Positions 35,291 through 42,592 of a stretch of 43,540 bases of DNA are shown here, in pieces. Location: NCBI GenBank assembly GCA_949292245.1, contig CASEYV010000005.1:1-43540 (forward strand), read 5' to 3'. The translations under genes and the position numbers were made by a program. The notes beneath the pieces are model-generated. The model did no database searches and was not told the DNA's origin. It worked only from the letters and a program-made list of their open reading frames with translations. The stretch comes from an uncultured bacterium. GTDB lineage: Bacteria > Bacillota_I > Bacilli_A > RF39 > UBA660. How positions within the stretch are numbered: position 1 is the stretch's first letter; the number at the start of each line of letters is the position of its first letter.

Positions 35291-35965
35291 ATGATAAAAA
35301 CCAAGAGTAGAGGAGATTTAATAATAATATCAGGAACAACATGTGCAGGAAAAGGTACTGTTATAGAAGAGTTATTAAAGAAAAATGACAATTTAGCATT
35401 ATCAATTTCTTATACATCAAGGCCTAAAAGAGAAAATGAAGTAGATAAAGTAGACTATTATTTTGTAACAAAAGAAGAATTTGAAAAGAAGATAAAGGAT
35501 GGTGATTTTTTAGAATATGCTCAAGTACAATATAATGCATATTATGGAACTCCCAAAAAAGAAGTAATAGAACTATTAAATAGCGGCAAAGATGTAGTAT
35601 TAGAAATAGATGTTCAAGGAGCTAAACAAATAAAAGCCTTATATCCAGAGACCATTTTAATATTTATTATGGCTCCATCAATGACTGAAGTAAAAAAGAG
35701 AATAAAAATGCGTGGTATGGAAAATAATGAACAAATAATTGCGAGATTTAAAGTAGCATATAATGAGATAAATGAAATAAATCAATACAATTATGTAGTA
35801 GTAAATGATGATTTAGACATGGCAGTAAAAAAGGTAGAAGCAATACTAATAAGTGAAAAATTAAGAGTAGACAGGATAGAAGAAGTAAGTGTTGAAAATG
35901 AAGAAGAAATAATACATGAATTCTTAATAGACAAAGAATTTACCAATGAAAAAAACGACTTGTAA
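35291..35965 (+). CDS. gmk: Guanylate kinase
   Basis: A 224-residue enzyme phosphorylating GMP to GDP with ATP. The P-loop is GTTCAGKGT (usually GPSGVGKGT), followed by the GMP-binding ISYTSRPKRENEVDKVDYYFV and GDFLEYAQVQYNAYYGTPK, and DVVLEIDVQGAKQIK. The C-terminus is 15-20 residues longer than usual and acidic. Promoter TG-n-TATAAT near 35259 and ribosome site gagggaa. An essential nucleotide-metabolism gene. Confidence 0.95.
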   Translation: MIKTKSRGDLIIISGTTCAGKGTVIEELLKKNDNLALSISYTSRPKRENEVDKVDYYFVTKEEFEKKIKDGDFLEYAQVQYNAYYGTPKKEVIELLNSGKDVVLEIDVQGAKQIKALYPETILIFIMAPSMTEVKKRIKMRGMENNEQIIARFKVAYNEINEINQYNYVVVNDDLDMAVKKVEAILISEKLRVDRIEEVSVENEEEIIHEFLIDKEFTNEKNDL

Positions 35966-36006
35966 TAAAAAAACAAATATGTTAGTATTTTAATTGGGTG
36001 GTAATA

Positions 36007-36705
36007 ATGAAAAGTAATAAAATACTTTATATAATAATAGGTATATGTACAATATTAGTAATTGGCTTATGTGCATTTTTAATTTATAACAAAGAAAAAG
36101 AAGTTTTAAGTGATAGTGAAAAGTTTAAAGAAGAGTTTGAAAAATACAATAATGCAACATATGATACAGGTGAAAAATTAATAAGTGTAGAAATACCAAG
36201 TGAAAATCCTTTTATTTACAAAAGTGCAAAAGAAATAATTGATATAATGCAAAATGAAGACGCTTACATATTATTTGGATATGCAACAGATCCTATAACT
36301 AGGAAATCCATAGAAACATTAATTGAGGCATTAAAAGAAAAACAAGTAGATAAAGTATACTATGTTGACATAGAAGACATTAGAGATAAATATAGTTTAT
36401 CTTGGCCAACAGAATTAGTAGAAGAAGGAACAGATAGTTACCAACAAATTAAAGAAATATTAAAAGATGTTTTAAATGAGTATTATGTAAATGATTTTGA
36501 AAATAACATGCGATATGATACTGGAGATATTGGTTTATATTCTCCGACATTTATAGCTATAAGTAAGAGCAATGTCCTAGGATTTCATGAAATAGTTAAT
36601 GAAGTACTTGACAATTATTACAGTGAACTTACTGAAACAGAAAAAGAAACATTAAAAAATAGTTATTTAGAAGTAATTGATTCAATGAATTCTAGTGAAA
36701 ACTAG
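36007..36705 (+). CDS. Membrane-anchored thioredoxin-fold-like protein without active cysteines
   Basis: A 232-residue protein with an N-terminal membrane segment (ILYIIIGICTILVIGLCAFLIYN) and an outside domain. The stretch DAYILFGYATDPITRKSIETLIEALKE and VDKVYYVDIEDIRDKY follows the beta-alpha-beta of thioredoxin-like proteins, but the place of the C-x-x-C is D-P-I-T, so it cannot do disulfide exchange. SPTFIAISKSNVLGFHEI could be the cis-Pro strand. I take ATG 36007 after gggtgg. A structural or binding role is inferred; the fold call is tentative. Confidence 0.5.
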   Translation: MKSNKILYIIIGICTILVIGLCAFLIYNKEKEVLSDSEKFKEEFEKYNNATYDTGEKLISVEIPSENPFIYKSAKEIIDIMQNEDAYILFGYATDPITRKSIETLIEALKEKQVDKVYYVDIEDIRDKYSLSWPTELVEEGTDSYQQIKEILKDVLNEYYVNDFENNMRYDTGDIGLYSPTFIAISKSNVLGFHEIVNEVLDNYYSELTETEKETLKNSYLEVIDSMNSSEN

Positions 36706-36713
36706 AATTTTTA
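36688..36713 (+). terminator. Terminator overlapping the stop codon
   Basis: Perfect 9-bp stem aattctagt/actagaatt with gaaa loop; the TAG stop is in the 3' arm; T-run follows. Confidence 0.65.
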
Positions 36714-36714
36714 C

Positions 36715-36743
36715 TTTAAATAAAAAGATAAATATAGTATAAT
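36715..36743 (+). promoter_or_regulatory. Promoter of the scpAB-containing operon
   Basis: TTTAAA (36715-36720), 17 bases, TATAAT (36738-36743). Confidence 0.5.
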
Positions 36744-36773
36744 AAATATGAGAATGAAACGGGAAGGTGCAAA

Positions 36774-37706
36774 ATGGCAAAAAAAGTTGTTATAGTAGAT
36801 GAAGAACTTACGCCGACGGTATTAGCCACCAAAAAAGTTAAACGTGGTAGTATGATATGGCTAATAATCATATTTGCGGCATTTATATTAGCAGCAATAA
36901 AATTACCTGAAATAACTGCTTATGTTAATGATAAATTTAATTTAGGAATAGATATACCAGAAGAGATTGCTATTCCGAACAAAGATAAAAATGAAAACAA
37001 TGATGATGAAGAAAGAGAAGAACTAATAAAATATCAATTAACAAATGAACTTAGTTTTACAGTTGATGATTTAACATTAAGTAATTTTGTATTAGCAAAC
37101 AATAAAATATCATTTACAATTAAAAACAACAGTGCTGAAAATATTGATTTATCACAAAAATATTATTATTTAAATTTATATAATACAGATACTGAAGGAA
37201 ATGACACATTATTATTTAGAATAAAAGTAAGTGATAATATTATAAGTGCCAACAATGAAATAAATTTAACATATGATGTATCAACAACAAACATTAATGA
37301 AGTAGCATTTTTAGAAATTACACCAGAAGAGTATCCAGCGCATATTCTTACAACAGATACTAATGGTAATGGGACAATGAAATGTATAAAAGGTTATGAA
37401 ACGGTAACATATTCATTTAATAACAATCAAGTTAATACAATTTTAGACAATTACACTATACCAATAGCAGATACAAATTATAATGTATATCAAAGTACAT
37501 ATCAAGTATTAGCATCGACATATAACAATATAAGTGGGGTAACATCAAATGTATCAACAGATGATACTAATTTATATTTTATTACCAATATAAATTTAAG
37601 AACAATTATAGAAAATACATTTAATAATGAAATATACTATCCACTTAATACTGATGCTAAGGTAATAAATTTTGAATTAGAAGCACAAGGATATACTTGC
37701 GAGTAA
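36774..37706 (+). CDS. Single-pass membrane protein, DUF-like outside domain
   Basis: A 310-residue protein with a cytoplasmic N-terminus (first 25 residues, basic), one membrane helix (MIWLIIIFAAFILAAIKL), an acidic linker (about 65-85) and a beta-rich outer domain (NFVLANNKISFTIKNNSAEN, LNLYNTDTEGND) that looks immunoglobulin-like, followed by a helical/beta end. No family recognised. It starts the transcript that runs into scpA after 9 bases. Confidence 0.6.
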   Translation: MAKKVVIVDEELTPTVLATKKVKRGSMIWLIIIFAAFILAAIKLPEITAYVNDKFNLGIDIPEEIAIPNKDKNENNDDEEREELIKYQLTNELSFTVDDLTLSNFVLANNKISFTIKNNSAENIDLSQKYYYLNLYNTDTEGNDTLLFRIKVSDNIISANNEINLTYDVSTTNINEVAFLEITPEEYPAHILTTDTNGNGTMKCIKGYETVTYSFNNNQVNTILDNYTIPIADTNYNVYQSTYQVLASTYNNISGVTSNVSTDDTNLYFITNINLRTIIENTFNNEIYYPLNTDAKVINFELEAQGYTCE

Positions 37707-37715
37707 GGGGGAAAT

Positions 37716-38429
37716 ATGAATCTTTGTATAAATGATTTTGAAGGTCCATTAGATTTATTATTACATTTAGTAAAGACAGCCAAGATGGACATCTATACAA
37801 TAGATACCAAATATATAATTGACAAATATTTAGAATTTATTTCTACATTACCCAAAGATGATTTAGATGAAGCAAGTGAATATTTAGTTATGGCCTCAGA
37901 ACTAATCCATTTAAAGAGTCGATTATTACTAAATTTAGATGATGATACTAAAGAAGACAATGAATTTTCTATAAATAGTGAAGAAGATTTAAAAAACAAA
38001 TTATTAGAATATGAAAGATATCAAAACATAACTGGAATATTTAAAGAACTTGAAGAAAAAAGAAGTGAATTTTATACTAAGATTCCCGAAAACTTATCAG
38101 AGTTTATAGAAAAAGAAGAAAAACTTGAAGAAAAGATAGATCCAGAACTATTAAAAGAAGCAATGATAGAATTACAAAAAAGGATGGAATACCAAAAACC
38201 AGTTAATACAAGAATAACAAAAAGAGAAATTAGTGTAGAAGAAAGAATAGATAAAGTAAGAGAATATTTAGATACTAGAAAAAAAGTAAAATTTACAGAT
38301 TTATTTGAAGAATATTCTAAAGAAGAAGTAGTAGCTACATTTTTAGCAATTTTAGATATGTGCAAAAATAATGAAATAAAATTAACTCAAAAAGAAATAT
38401 TTGGAGATATATTAATAGAAAAGGTGTAA
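37716..38429 (+). CDS. scpA: Segregation and condensation protein A
   Basis: A 237-residue kleisin of the SMC-ScpAB condensin complex, which compacts and segregates the chromosome. The N-terminus (INDFEGPLDLLLHLVKTAKMDIYTI) and YLVMASELIHLKSRLLL are family hallmarks that bind the SMC neck; the C-terminal winged helix (VVATFLAILDMCKNNEIKLTQKE) binds the SMC head. Length is normal. scpB follows after 2 bases. Confidence 0.95.
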   Translation: MNLCINDFEGPLDLLLHLVKTAKMDIYTIDTKYIIDKYLEFISTLPKDDLDEASEYLVMASELIHLKSRLLLNLDDDTKEDNEFSINSEEDLKNKLLEYERYQNITGIFKELEEKRSEFYTKIPENLSEFIEKEEKLEEKIDPELLKEAMIELQKRMEYQKPVNTRITKREISVEERIDKVREYLDTRKKVKFTDLFEEYSKEEVVATFLAILDMCKNNEIKLTQKEIFGDILIEKV

Positions 38430-38431
38430 GA

Positions 38432-38992
38432 ATGAATAAAGAAGCAATATTAGAAGGACTACTTTTTGTTGTTGGAGATGAAGGATTAACATTAGATAAT
38501 ATTTGTGAAATAATGTTAATAGATAAAAGCGAAGCTCAAGAACTATTAAAAAAACTAAGAGAAGAATATAATAAAGATAATAGGGGAATAAGAATTAGTT
38601 TTATAGGAGAATCATTTAAATTAACAACTAAACAAGAACACAAAGAATATTATCAAAAATTAATTACCACAAGGGGTTCGAATACATTATCCCAAGCAGC
38701 ATTAGAAACACTAGCAATAATAGCATATAATCAACCGATAACAAGAATGGAAGTAGATGAATTAAGAGGAATATCAAGTATAAACATGATAAGAAAACTA
38801 ATGGCTAAAGATTTAGTAAAAATCAGTGGTAAAAGTTCCTTGCCGGGGAAACCTAATTTATATAGAACAACCAGTGAATTTTTAGATTATTTTGGTTTAG
38901 CTACCCTTGGAGATTTACCAGATTTACCAAATATAAATAAAGCAAAAGAAGAAGAACAAGAATTGTTTACTTCCATTTATAAGGAAAATTAA
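38432..38992 (+). CDS. scpB: Segregation and condensation protein B
   Basis: A 186-residue partner of ScpA with two winged helices. EAILEGLLFVVGDEGLTLDNICEIM opens the first, and LSQAALETLAIIAYNQPITRMEVDELRGI, the strongest family block, the second; KISGKSSLPGKPNLYRTTSEFLDYFGL follows. The stop codon overlaps the start of the next gene. Confidence 0.95.
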   Translation: MNKEAILEGLLFVVGDEGLTLDNICEIMLIDKSEAQELLKKLREEYNKDNRGIRISFIGESFKLTTKQEHKEYYQKLITTRGSNTLSQAALETLAIIAYNQPITRMEVDELRGISSINMIRKLMAKDLVKISGKSSLPGKPNLYRTTSEFLDYFGLATLGDLPDLPNINKAKEEEQELFTSIYKEN

Positions 38993-39552
38993 TGGATAAT
39001 TTAGAAAAAATAAATGTTAAAAAAAGTTACAATGATAGAAAAATAATATTTAATAATATAGAAAATCTAGAATTTAAAAATTGCAAATTTACAAATATTA
39101 TATTTACAAATTGTAATTTTAAAGAAACGAGTTTTAATACATGTGAATTTAATAATTGTATATTTGATTATTGTGTATTAAAAGAAGTAAATTTTAATAA
39201 TTGCAAAATAATAAATACTAATATAAATGAATCAAAAATTGAAAAAGTTATATTTAAAGATACTTATATAATATATTTATCGCTAAATATTAATAAAATA
39301 TATAGTATATTATTTGATATATGTAATATAAAGTATATTAATTTATATAAAGGAACTATTTATGAAGGCAATTTTTCCCATTCACAAATAGAAGAGATAG
39401 AAATAAATAATATAGAAGTAACAAATTTATATTTATACACATCTAAGATAAACAAATTTAATGGTGACATAAATACATTTAAAAATATAACATTATCACT
39501 AAATCAAGTGTTAGATTATATAAAAAATATAGGGATAATTTTACATGATTAA
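38992..39552 (+). CDS. Pentapeptide-repeat-like protein
   Basis: A 186-residue protein made of five-residue repeats with Phe/Leu/Ile in the central position and many Asn and Cys (FKNCKFTNIIFTNCNFKETS, then FNTCEFNNCIFDYCVL). Repeats from about residue 20 to 120 would fold as a right-handed quadrilateral beta-helix. Some such proteins mimic DNA and shield gyrase, others are structural. It starts within the stop of scpB (taATG), so it is translationally coupled to scpAB. Confidence 0.65.
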   Translation: MDNLEKINVKKSYNDRKIIFNNIENLEFKNCKFTNIIFTNCNFKETSFNTCEFNNCIFDYCVLKEVNFNNCKIINTNINESKIEKVIFKDTYIIYLSLNINKIYSILFDICNIKYINLYKGTIYEGNFSHSQIEEIEINNIEVTNLYLYTSKINKFNGDINTFKNITLSLNQVLDYIKNIGIILHD

Positions 39553-39578
39553 GGCATATTATTTACTAGGTGATAATA

Positions 39579-40100
39579 TTGACTTTAAAAAAAATAAAAA
39601 TAATTAATATTATATTATTTTTTGCTTTATCATTTTTATGGCATTTTATGTATGATTGGTTTCCTAATTTTTTAATTTCTATTTTTTTTCCAGTAAATGA
39701 ATCTATTTGGGAACATATGAAAATCATATTTGGAGTCATAGTTTTTGGATCATTAATAAGTTTAATATTAATGAACAAATTTCATATTAAACATAATAAT
39801 TTTTATGTAGAAATAATAACCAAAGCAGTATTAGGAGTCTTATTTTGTTTAATAATATTTATACCATTATATAAATGGCTTGATGAAAATATGTTTATAT
39901 CTATATCATTAATGTTAATAACTTACATATTTGTAGAGATAATAGGATATAAAATACTTAAACTTAATGAAATGAATATAAATATTTTGCCTATAATTCT
40001 AATATTTTTGTGTTACATATTATTTTTCTTATTAACATATTATCCACCACACAATTTTATATTTTTTGATGAAATAAAATTAATTTATGGCATACCATAA
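39579..40100 (+). CDS. DUF6512-like membrane protein
   Basis: A 173-residue protein with five predicted membrane helices. HFMYDWFPNFLISIFFPVNESIWEHMKIIF, read in parts, has the family pattern (H-x-x-Y-x-W...F-x-P-V-N-E-S-x-W-E-H). I use TTG 39579, 6 bases after aggtgat, the same site that other genes here use; a GTG at 39570 overlaps that site. Function unknown. Confidence 0.6.
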   Translation: MTLKKIKIINIILFFALSFLWHFMYDWFPNFLISIFFPVNESIWEHMKIIFGVIVFGSLISLILMNKFHIKHNNFYVEIITKAVLGVLFCLIIFIPLYKWLDENMFISISLMLITYIFVEIIGYKILKLNEMNINILPIILIFLCYILFFLLTYYPPHNFIFFDEIKLIYGIP

Positions 40101-40127
40101 AAAAAGAGCATATGTTCTTTTTTTATG
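40100..40127. terminator. Bidirectional terminator between convergent genes
   Basis: aaaaaagagca/tgttctttttt stem (one G-U) with A and T runs outside, so it serves both converging genes. Confidence 0.65.
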
Positions 40128-40857
40128 CTCTACCAGCTCCATCAACTGATAAAATCTCACCAGTTACAAAGCTTGCCATTGGACTAGCCAAATACAAAAA
40201 AGCATTTGCAATATCTTCTGGTTCTCCGATTCTTCCTAAAGGAATTTGGGCAATAATAGGTTCGATAACTTCTTTAGGCAAAGAAGAAACCATATCAGTA
40301 TTAATAACCCCAGGTGCTACAGCATTAACTCTAATTTTATATTTACCAAGTTCTCTAGCCAAAGATTTAGTTAAGCCATTTACAGCAAATTTACTTGTTG
40401 GATATCCACAGCCAGAAGGTTGACCATAAATTGAAACCATTGATGAAGTATTTAAAATAACCCCACCATTATCTTTCATATATGCAACAGCAATTTTTGA
40501 ACACAAAAACATAGCATTAACATTAAGATTAATTATTTTTTCAAATTCTTGGTAGCTATAATTTTCTAAAGGAGTACTTGAAGAAACCCCAGCATTATTA
40601 ATTAAAATATCTATTTTTCCAAATTTTTCAGCAACTTTTTTAAACACATCAGCAACTTCATTTTCATCATTTAAGTTAGGATAAAAACCAATAACTTTAT
40701 CTTTAAAACTATCCAATTTTTCTAAAGCCTTATTTACACTTTCTTCTTTACTTCCCAAAATAGCAACTTTTGCATTATTTTCTAAAAATAATTTGGCAGT
40801 TGCAAAACCTATTCCTCTAGTTGCACCAGTAATAATAGCAACTTTTCCATCTAACAT
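40123..40857 (-). CDS. fabG: Short-chain dehydrogenase, 3-oxoacyl-ACP reductase type
   Basis: A 244-residue NAD(P)H oxidoreductase. Nucleotide site TGATRGIG at residues 10-17, NNAG in ILINNAGVSS, catalytic Ser in NTSSMVS, Y152-x-x-x-K156 in CGYPTSKFAV, and C-terminal PGVINTDMVS with SFVTGEILSVDGAG. Length and sequence match FabG, which reduces 3-oxoacyl-ACP in fatty-acid synthesis; but it stands alone, not in a fab cluster, so another substrate is possible. Ribosome site aggtgat. Confidence 0.85.
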   Translation of the reverse strand: MLDGKVAIITGATRGIGFATAKLFLENNAKVAILGSKEESVNKALEKLDSFKDKVIGFYPNLNDENEVADVFKKVAEKFGKIDILINNAGVSSSTPLENYSYQEFEKIINLNVNAMFLCSKIAVAYMKDNGGVILNTSSMVSIYGQPSGCGYPTSKFAVNGLTKSLARELGKYKIRVNAVAPGVINTDMVSSLPKEVIEPIIAQIPLGRIGEPEDIANAFLYLASPMASFVTGEILSVDGAGRA

Positions 40858-40900
40858 TTAATCACCTATTATAAGTATACCATAATTATTTAAAGTTTGA

Positions 40901-40906
40901 TATAAT
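40901..40906 (+). promoter_or_regulatory. -10 box of the macro-domain gene in a divergent promoter region
   Basis: TATAAT preceded by TGa. On the opposite strand TATAAT at 40869-40874 serves fabG, so about 65 bases hold two divergent promoters. Confidence 0.4.
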
Positions 40907-40921
40907 TTATTTGGTGAGATA

Positions 40922-41425
40922 ATGGGAAAATTAAAAATATTAATTGGAGATATAACTAGTGATGAAATATTAAAAGGACATGATGCGATAGTTAATGCCA
41001 CGAATCCAGCGATGATGCATGGGGGAGGAGTATGTGGTGCGATATTTGATAAAGTAGGAACAAAAGAATTGGAAGCATATATAAAAGAAAATTTTAAAAC
41101 ATTGATGCGAGTTGGTGAAGTTCGTATTACTCCAGGATTTAATTTAGGAATGGATATTATTTTTGCTCAAGGACCAAAATATTATGATTATGATAATCCC
41201 CTTAAAGTATTACAAACAACATACTTAAATTTATTAAATGAAATTAATAGAAACAATTATAAAAATATATTATTACCTAGTTTAGGAACAGGAATATATG
41301 GCTTTAATCATGAAGAAGTAGGTAAAATGGTGGTAAGTACAATAACGGAATTTATAAAAGATAAAGAAATAAATATAGATCTAGTATTATATTTAGAAAA
41401 AGATAAAAAATATTATGAGCAATAG
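40922..41425 (+). CDS. Macro-domain protein (ADP-ribose/O-acetyl-ADP-ribose hydrolase type)
   Basis: A 167-residue single macro domain. GDITSDEIL at 10-18, HDAIVNATNPAMMHGGGVCGAIF (about 20-43) forming the ADP-ribose pocket with the N-A-N/G-G-G-V pattern, and LLPSLGTGIYGFNHEEVG as the diphosphate loop. Such proteins bind ADP-ribose and remove it from targets or deacetylate O-acetyl-ADP-ribose. Short leader, ggtgag site. tRNA-Leu follows 40 bases after its stop. Confidence 0.88.
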   Translation: MGKLKILIGDITSDEILKGHDAIVNATNPAMMHGGGVCGAIFDKVGTKELEAYIKENFKTLMRVGEVRITPGFNLGMDIIFAQGPKYYDYDNPLKVLQTTYLNLLNEINRNNYKNILLPSLGTGIYGFNHEEVGKMVVSTITEFIKDKEINIDLVLYLEKDKKYYEQ

Positions 41426-41454
41426 TTTAAAAAATAAATATTTTATGATATAAT
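41426..41454 (+). promoter_or_regulatory. Promoter of tRNA-Leu
   Basis: TTTAAA (41426-41431), 17 bases, TATAAT (41449-41454) with TG before the -10; the tRNA begins 11 bases later. Confidence 0.6.
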
Positions 41455-41464
41455 TCTTTTAGTT

Positions 41465-41550
41465 GCCCGAGTGGTGGAATGGTAGACGCGGCGGACTCAA
41501 AATCCGTTGGTAGCAATACCATGTCGGTTCAAGTCCGACCTCGGGCACCA
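41465..41550 (+). tRNA. tRNA-Leu (CAA)
   Basis: An 86-base class II tRNA with a long variable arm and encoded CCA. Acceptor gcccgag/ctcgggc, anticodon loop ctCAAaa with anticodon at 41498-41500, T arm gtcgg-ttcaagt-ccgac. It reads UUG. The end of a mobile element follows directly. Confidence 0.95.
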
Positions 41551-41562
41551 TAGGGAAATCCG

Positions 41563-41586
41563 CTCGAACTTTTTATAAGTATCGAG
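41563..41586 (+). repeat. Conserved att-end hairpin, second copy
   Basis: ctcgaact...agtatcgag, 13 bases after the tRNA end, matching position and sequence of 28210-28231 in the other element. Confidence 0.55.
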
Positions 41587-41597
41587 AATAAATAGAC

Positions 41598-41628
41598 AAT
41601 CAATTCTAAATTAGGATTGATTTTTTTC
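41598..41628 (+). terminator. Terminator after tRNA-Leu inside the element
   Basis: 10-bp stem aatcaattct/aggattgatt (one wobble) followed by seven T. Confidence 0.65.
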
Positions 41629-41669
41629 TTGTTATAGAAAAAAGTCTTTCAAAAAAAGGATTGATTAAA

Positions 41670-41942
41670 ATGGTAAATATTATCAAGCAAGAAGTTAAAA
41701 TCGAGGAATCATTAAGAAAGAGATTAGAATTTATTTGTGAGTTTTGTAGAGTTAAACCAGTTATTATTAATGGTAATTTAAGAACAATAGATAAAACTAA
41801 TCTTACTTATTTAGAACCACATAGAATTATAATTAATAATATAACCTTTCTAGCCTTTAATTATTCTAATGAAATATTTATTGAAAATTTAAATAATAAG
41901 ATTAAATTATCGGAATTAGAAAACTTTTTAAAACATAACTAA
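41670..41942 (+). CDS. Conserved 90-residue protein of the element family, second copy
   Basis: Homologue of the protein at 27862 (65 of 90 identical by my count), same position next to the tRNA. Conserved core: IINGNLRTIDKTNLTYLEP, RIII, TFLAFNYSNEIFIENL, NKIKLSELE. Start ATG 41670 after aaaaagga; an in-frame ATG three codons earlier is less well placed. Still intact although the integrase of this element is broken. Confidence 0.7.
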   Translation: MVNIIKQEVKIEESLRKRLEFICEFCRVKPVIINGNLRTIDKTNLTYLEPHRIIINNITFLAFNYSNEIFIENLNNKIKLSELENFLKHN

Positions 41943-41964
41943 TATCTATACCCTAATCAGGAAA

Positions 41965-41993
41965 TTGACAAAATGAACTTTTAAGTATATTAT
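41965..41993 (+). promoter_or_regulatory. Promoter of the truncated integrase operon
   Basis: TTGACA (41965-41970), 17 bases, TATTAT (41988-41993); same arrangement as in the complete element. Confidence 0.6.
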
Positions 41994-42048
41994 ATAAAAC
42001 CAATAAATGACAAGCAGTATCCGTCTTTTATTAAAAAGGAGTTACACT

Positions 42049-42120
42049 ATGGTCAAAAGCGCAATTAATAAAAAATATAATATGAAATTAAGTGGAGTCA
42101 AAGGTATTAGTTTGAACTAG
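42049..42120 (+). CDS. 23-residue leader peptide of the truncated integrase
   Basis: ATG after aaaggagttacact encodes MVKSAINKKYNMKLSGVKGI plus SLN. Its last codons lie in the 5' arm of the next terminator. Counterpart of the leader ORF at 27685. Confidence 0.55.
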   Translation: MVKSAINKKYNMKLSGVKGISLN

Positions 42121-42140
42121 TATTTTTGACTCCCTTTTTT
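42094..42140 (+). terminator. Attenuator terminator, second copy
   Basis: ggagtcaaa/tttgactcc stem (42094-42102, 42125-42133) with leader stop codon in the loop region, followed by ctttttt. Confidence 0.75.
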
Positions 42141-42163
42141 GTAGGAAAAGGAGTTGAAGATTA

Positions 42164-42238
42164 ATGAATGAAGAAAAGAAAATCGCAGGACTTTATATTC
42201 GTGTTAGTACTCAAACCCGTCAAAGTGAGAAAAATTAA
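42164..42238 (+). pseudogene. Serine integrase, truncated after its catalytic serine
   Basis: Good ribosome site (aaaaggagttgaag, like the complete element) and ATG, then MNEEKKIAGLYIRVST, which aligns with the start of the complete recombinase (S15 kept). After RVST the frame reads QTRQSEKN and stops; the expected D-Q-A-x-E-G is absent. From about 42212 the DNA is unrelated, so this is a junction with other DNA rather than a point mutation. Confidence 0.8.
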
Positions 42239-42317
42239 CAAAGCATTATAAAACCTATTCGGAACACATTTTGAAATATACAAAAAATTATGTAAAATAT
42301 GAATAGGAGTATAAAAA

Positions 42318-42575
42318 ATGGACGAAAACGATATAGAAAACTTAAAAGACCTACAATTTATTATCACGGAAAGTATGAAAGATACAATAATTGAAATGCT
42401 ATATACAAAACAAATGCTTGACGAAAATGAACTAACAAAAAAAGAGAGAAAACTTTTAGAAAAACATTTTAAAAAATTAAAGCAACAATTTAGAAAAGAG
42501 TTGCAAGAACAAAACCCCGTGCAAGTAATGTTTATAAGAAATTATTTAAGTAGCAAAAAAGAGATAGACAAGTAA
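42318..42575 (+). CDS. Small charged helical protein
   Basis: 85 residues, almost entirely charged helix (KKERKLLEKHFKKLKQQFRKEL). No family recognised. Ribosome site taggagt. Its codon use has more CG- and GC-ending codons than the chromosome on the left, like the two genes that follow on the other strand, suggesting one foreign module. Confidence 0.6.
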   Translation: MDENDIENLKDLQFIITESMKDTIIEMLYTKQMLDENELTKKERKLLEKHFKKLKQQFRKELQEQNPVQVMFIRNYLSSKKEIDK

Positions 42576-42592
42576 AAGTTTATCTCTTTTCT
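42557..42592. terminator. Bidirectional terminator between convergent genes
   Basis: 10-bp stem aaaagagata/tatctctttt with A-run on one side and T-run on the other. Confidence 0.65.

Larger units (their letters stand above)
41547..42238 (+). mobile_element. Remnant end of a second element of the same family, at tRNA-Leu
   Basis: From the tRNA CCA onward the order is the same as in the complete element: accata, the ctcgaac hairpin, a terminator, the 90-residue gene, a TTGACA promoter, a leader ORF with overlapping terminator, and the start of a serine integrase, which breaks after its catalytic serine. The far end is not identifiable in the window; the following genes are unlike the known element. 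Confidence 0.75.

Noticed and set aside
40112-40423. Plus-strand ORF of 103 codons
   Set aside because: It is the antisense shadow of fabG, which has all motifs of the short-chain dehydrogenase family.
42164-42238. Frameshift as explanation for the short integrase
   Set aside because: No other frame downstream continues a recombinase; the DNA after the break is unrelated, so it is a junction, not a frameshift.
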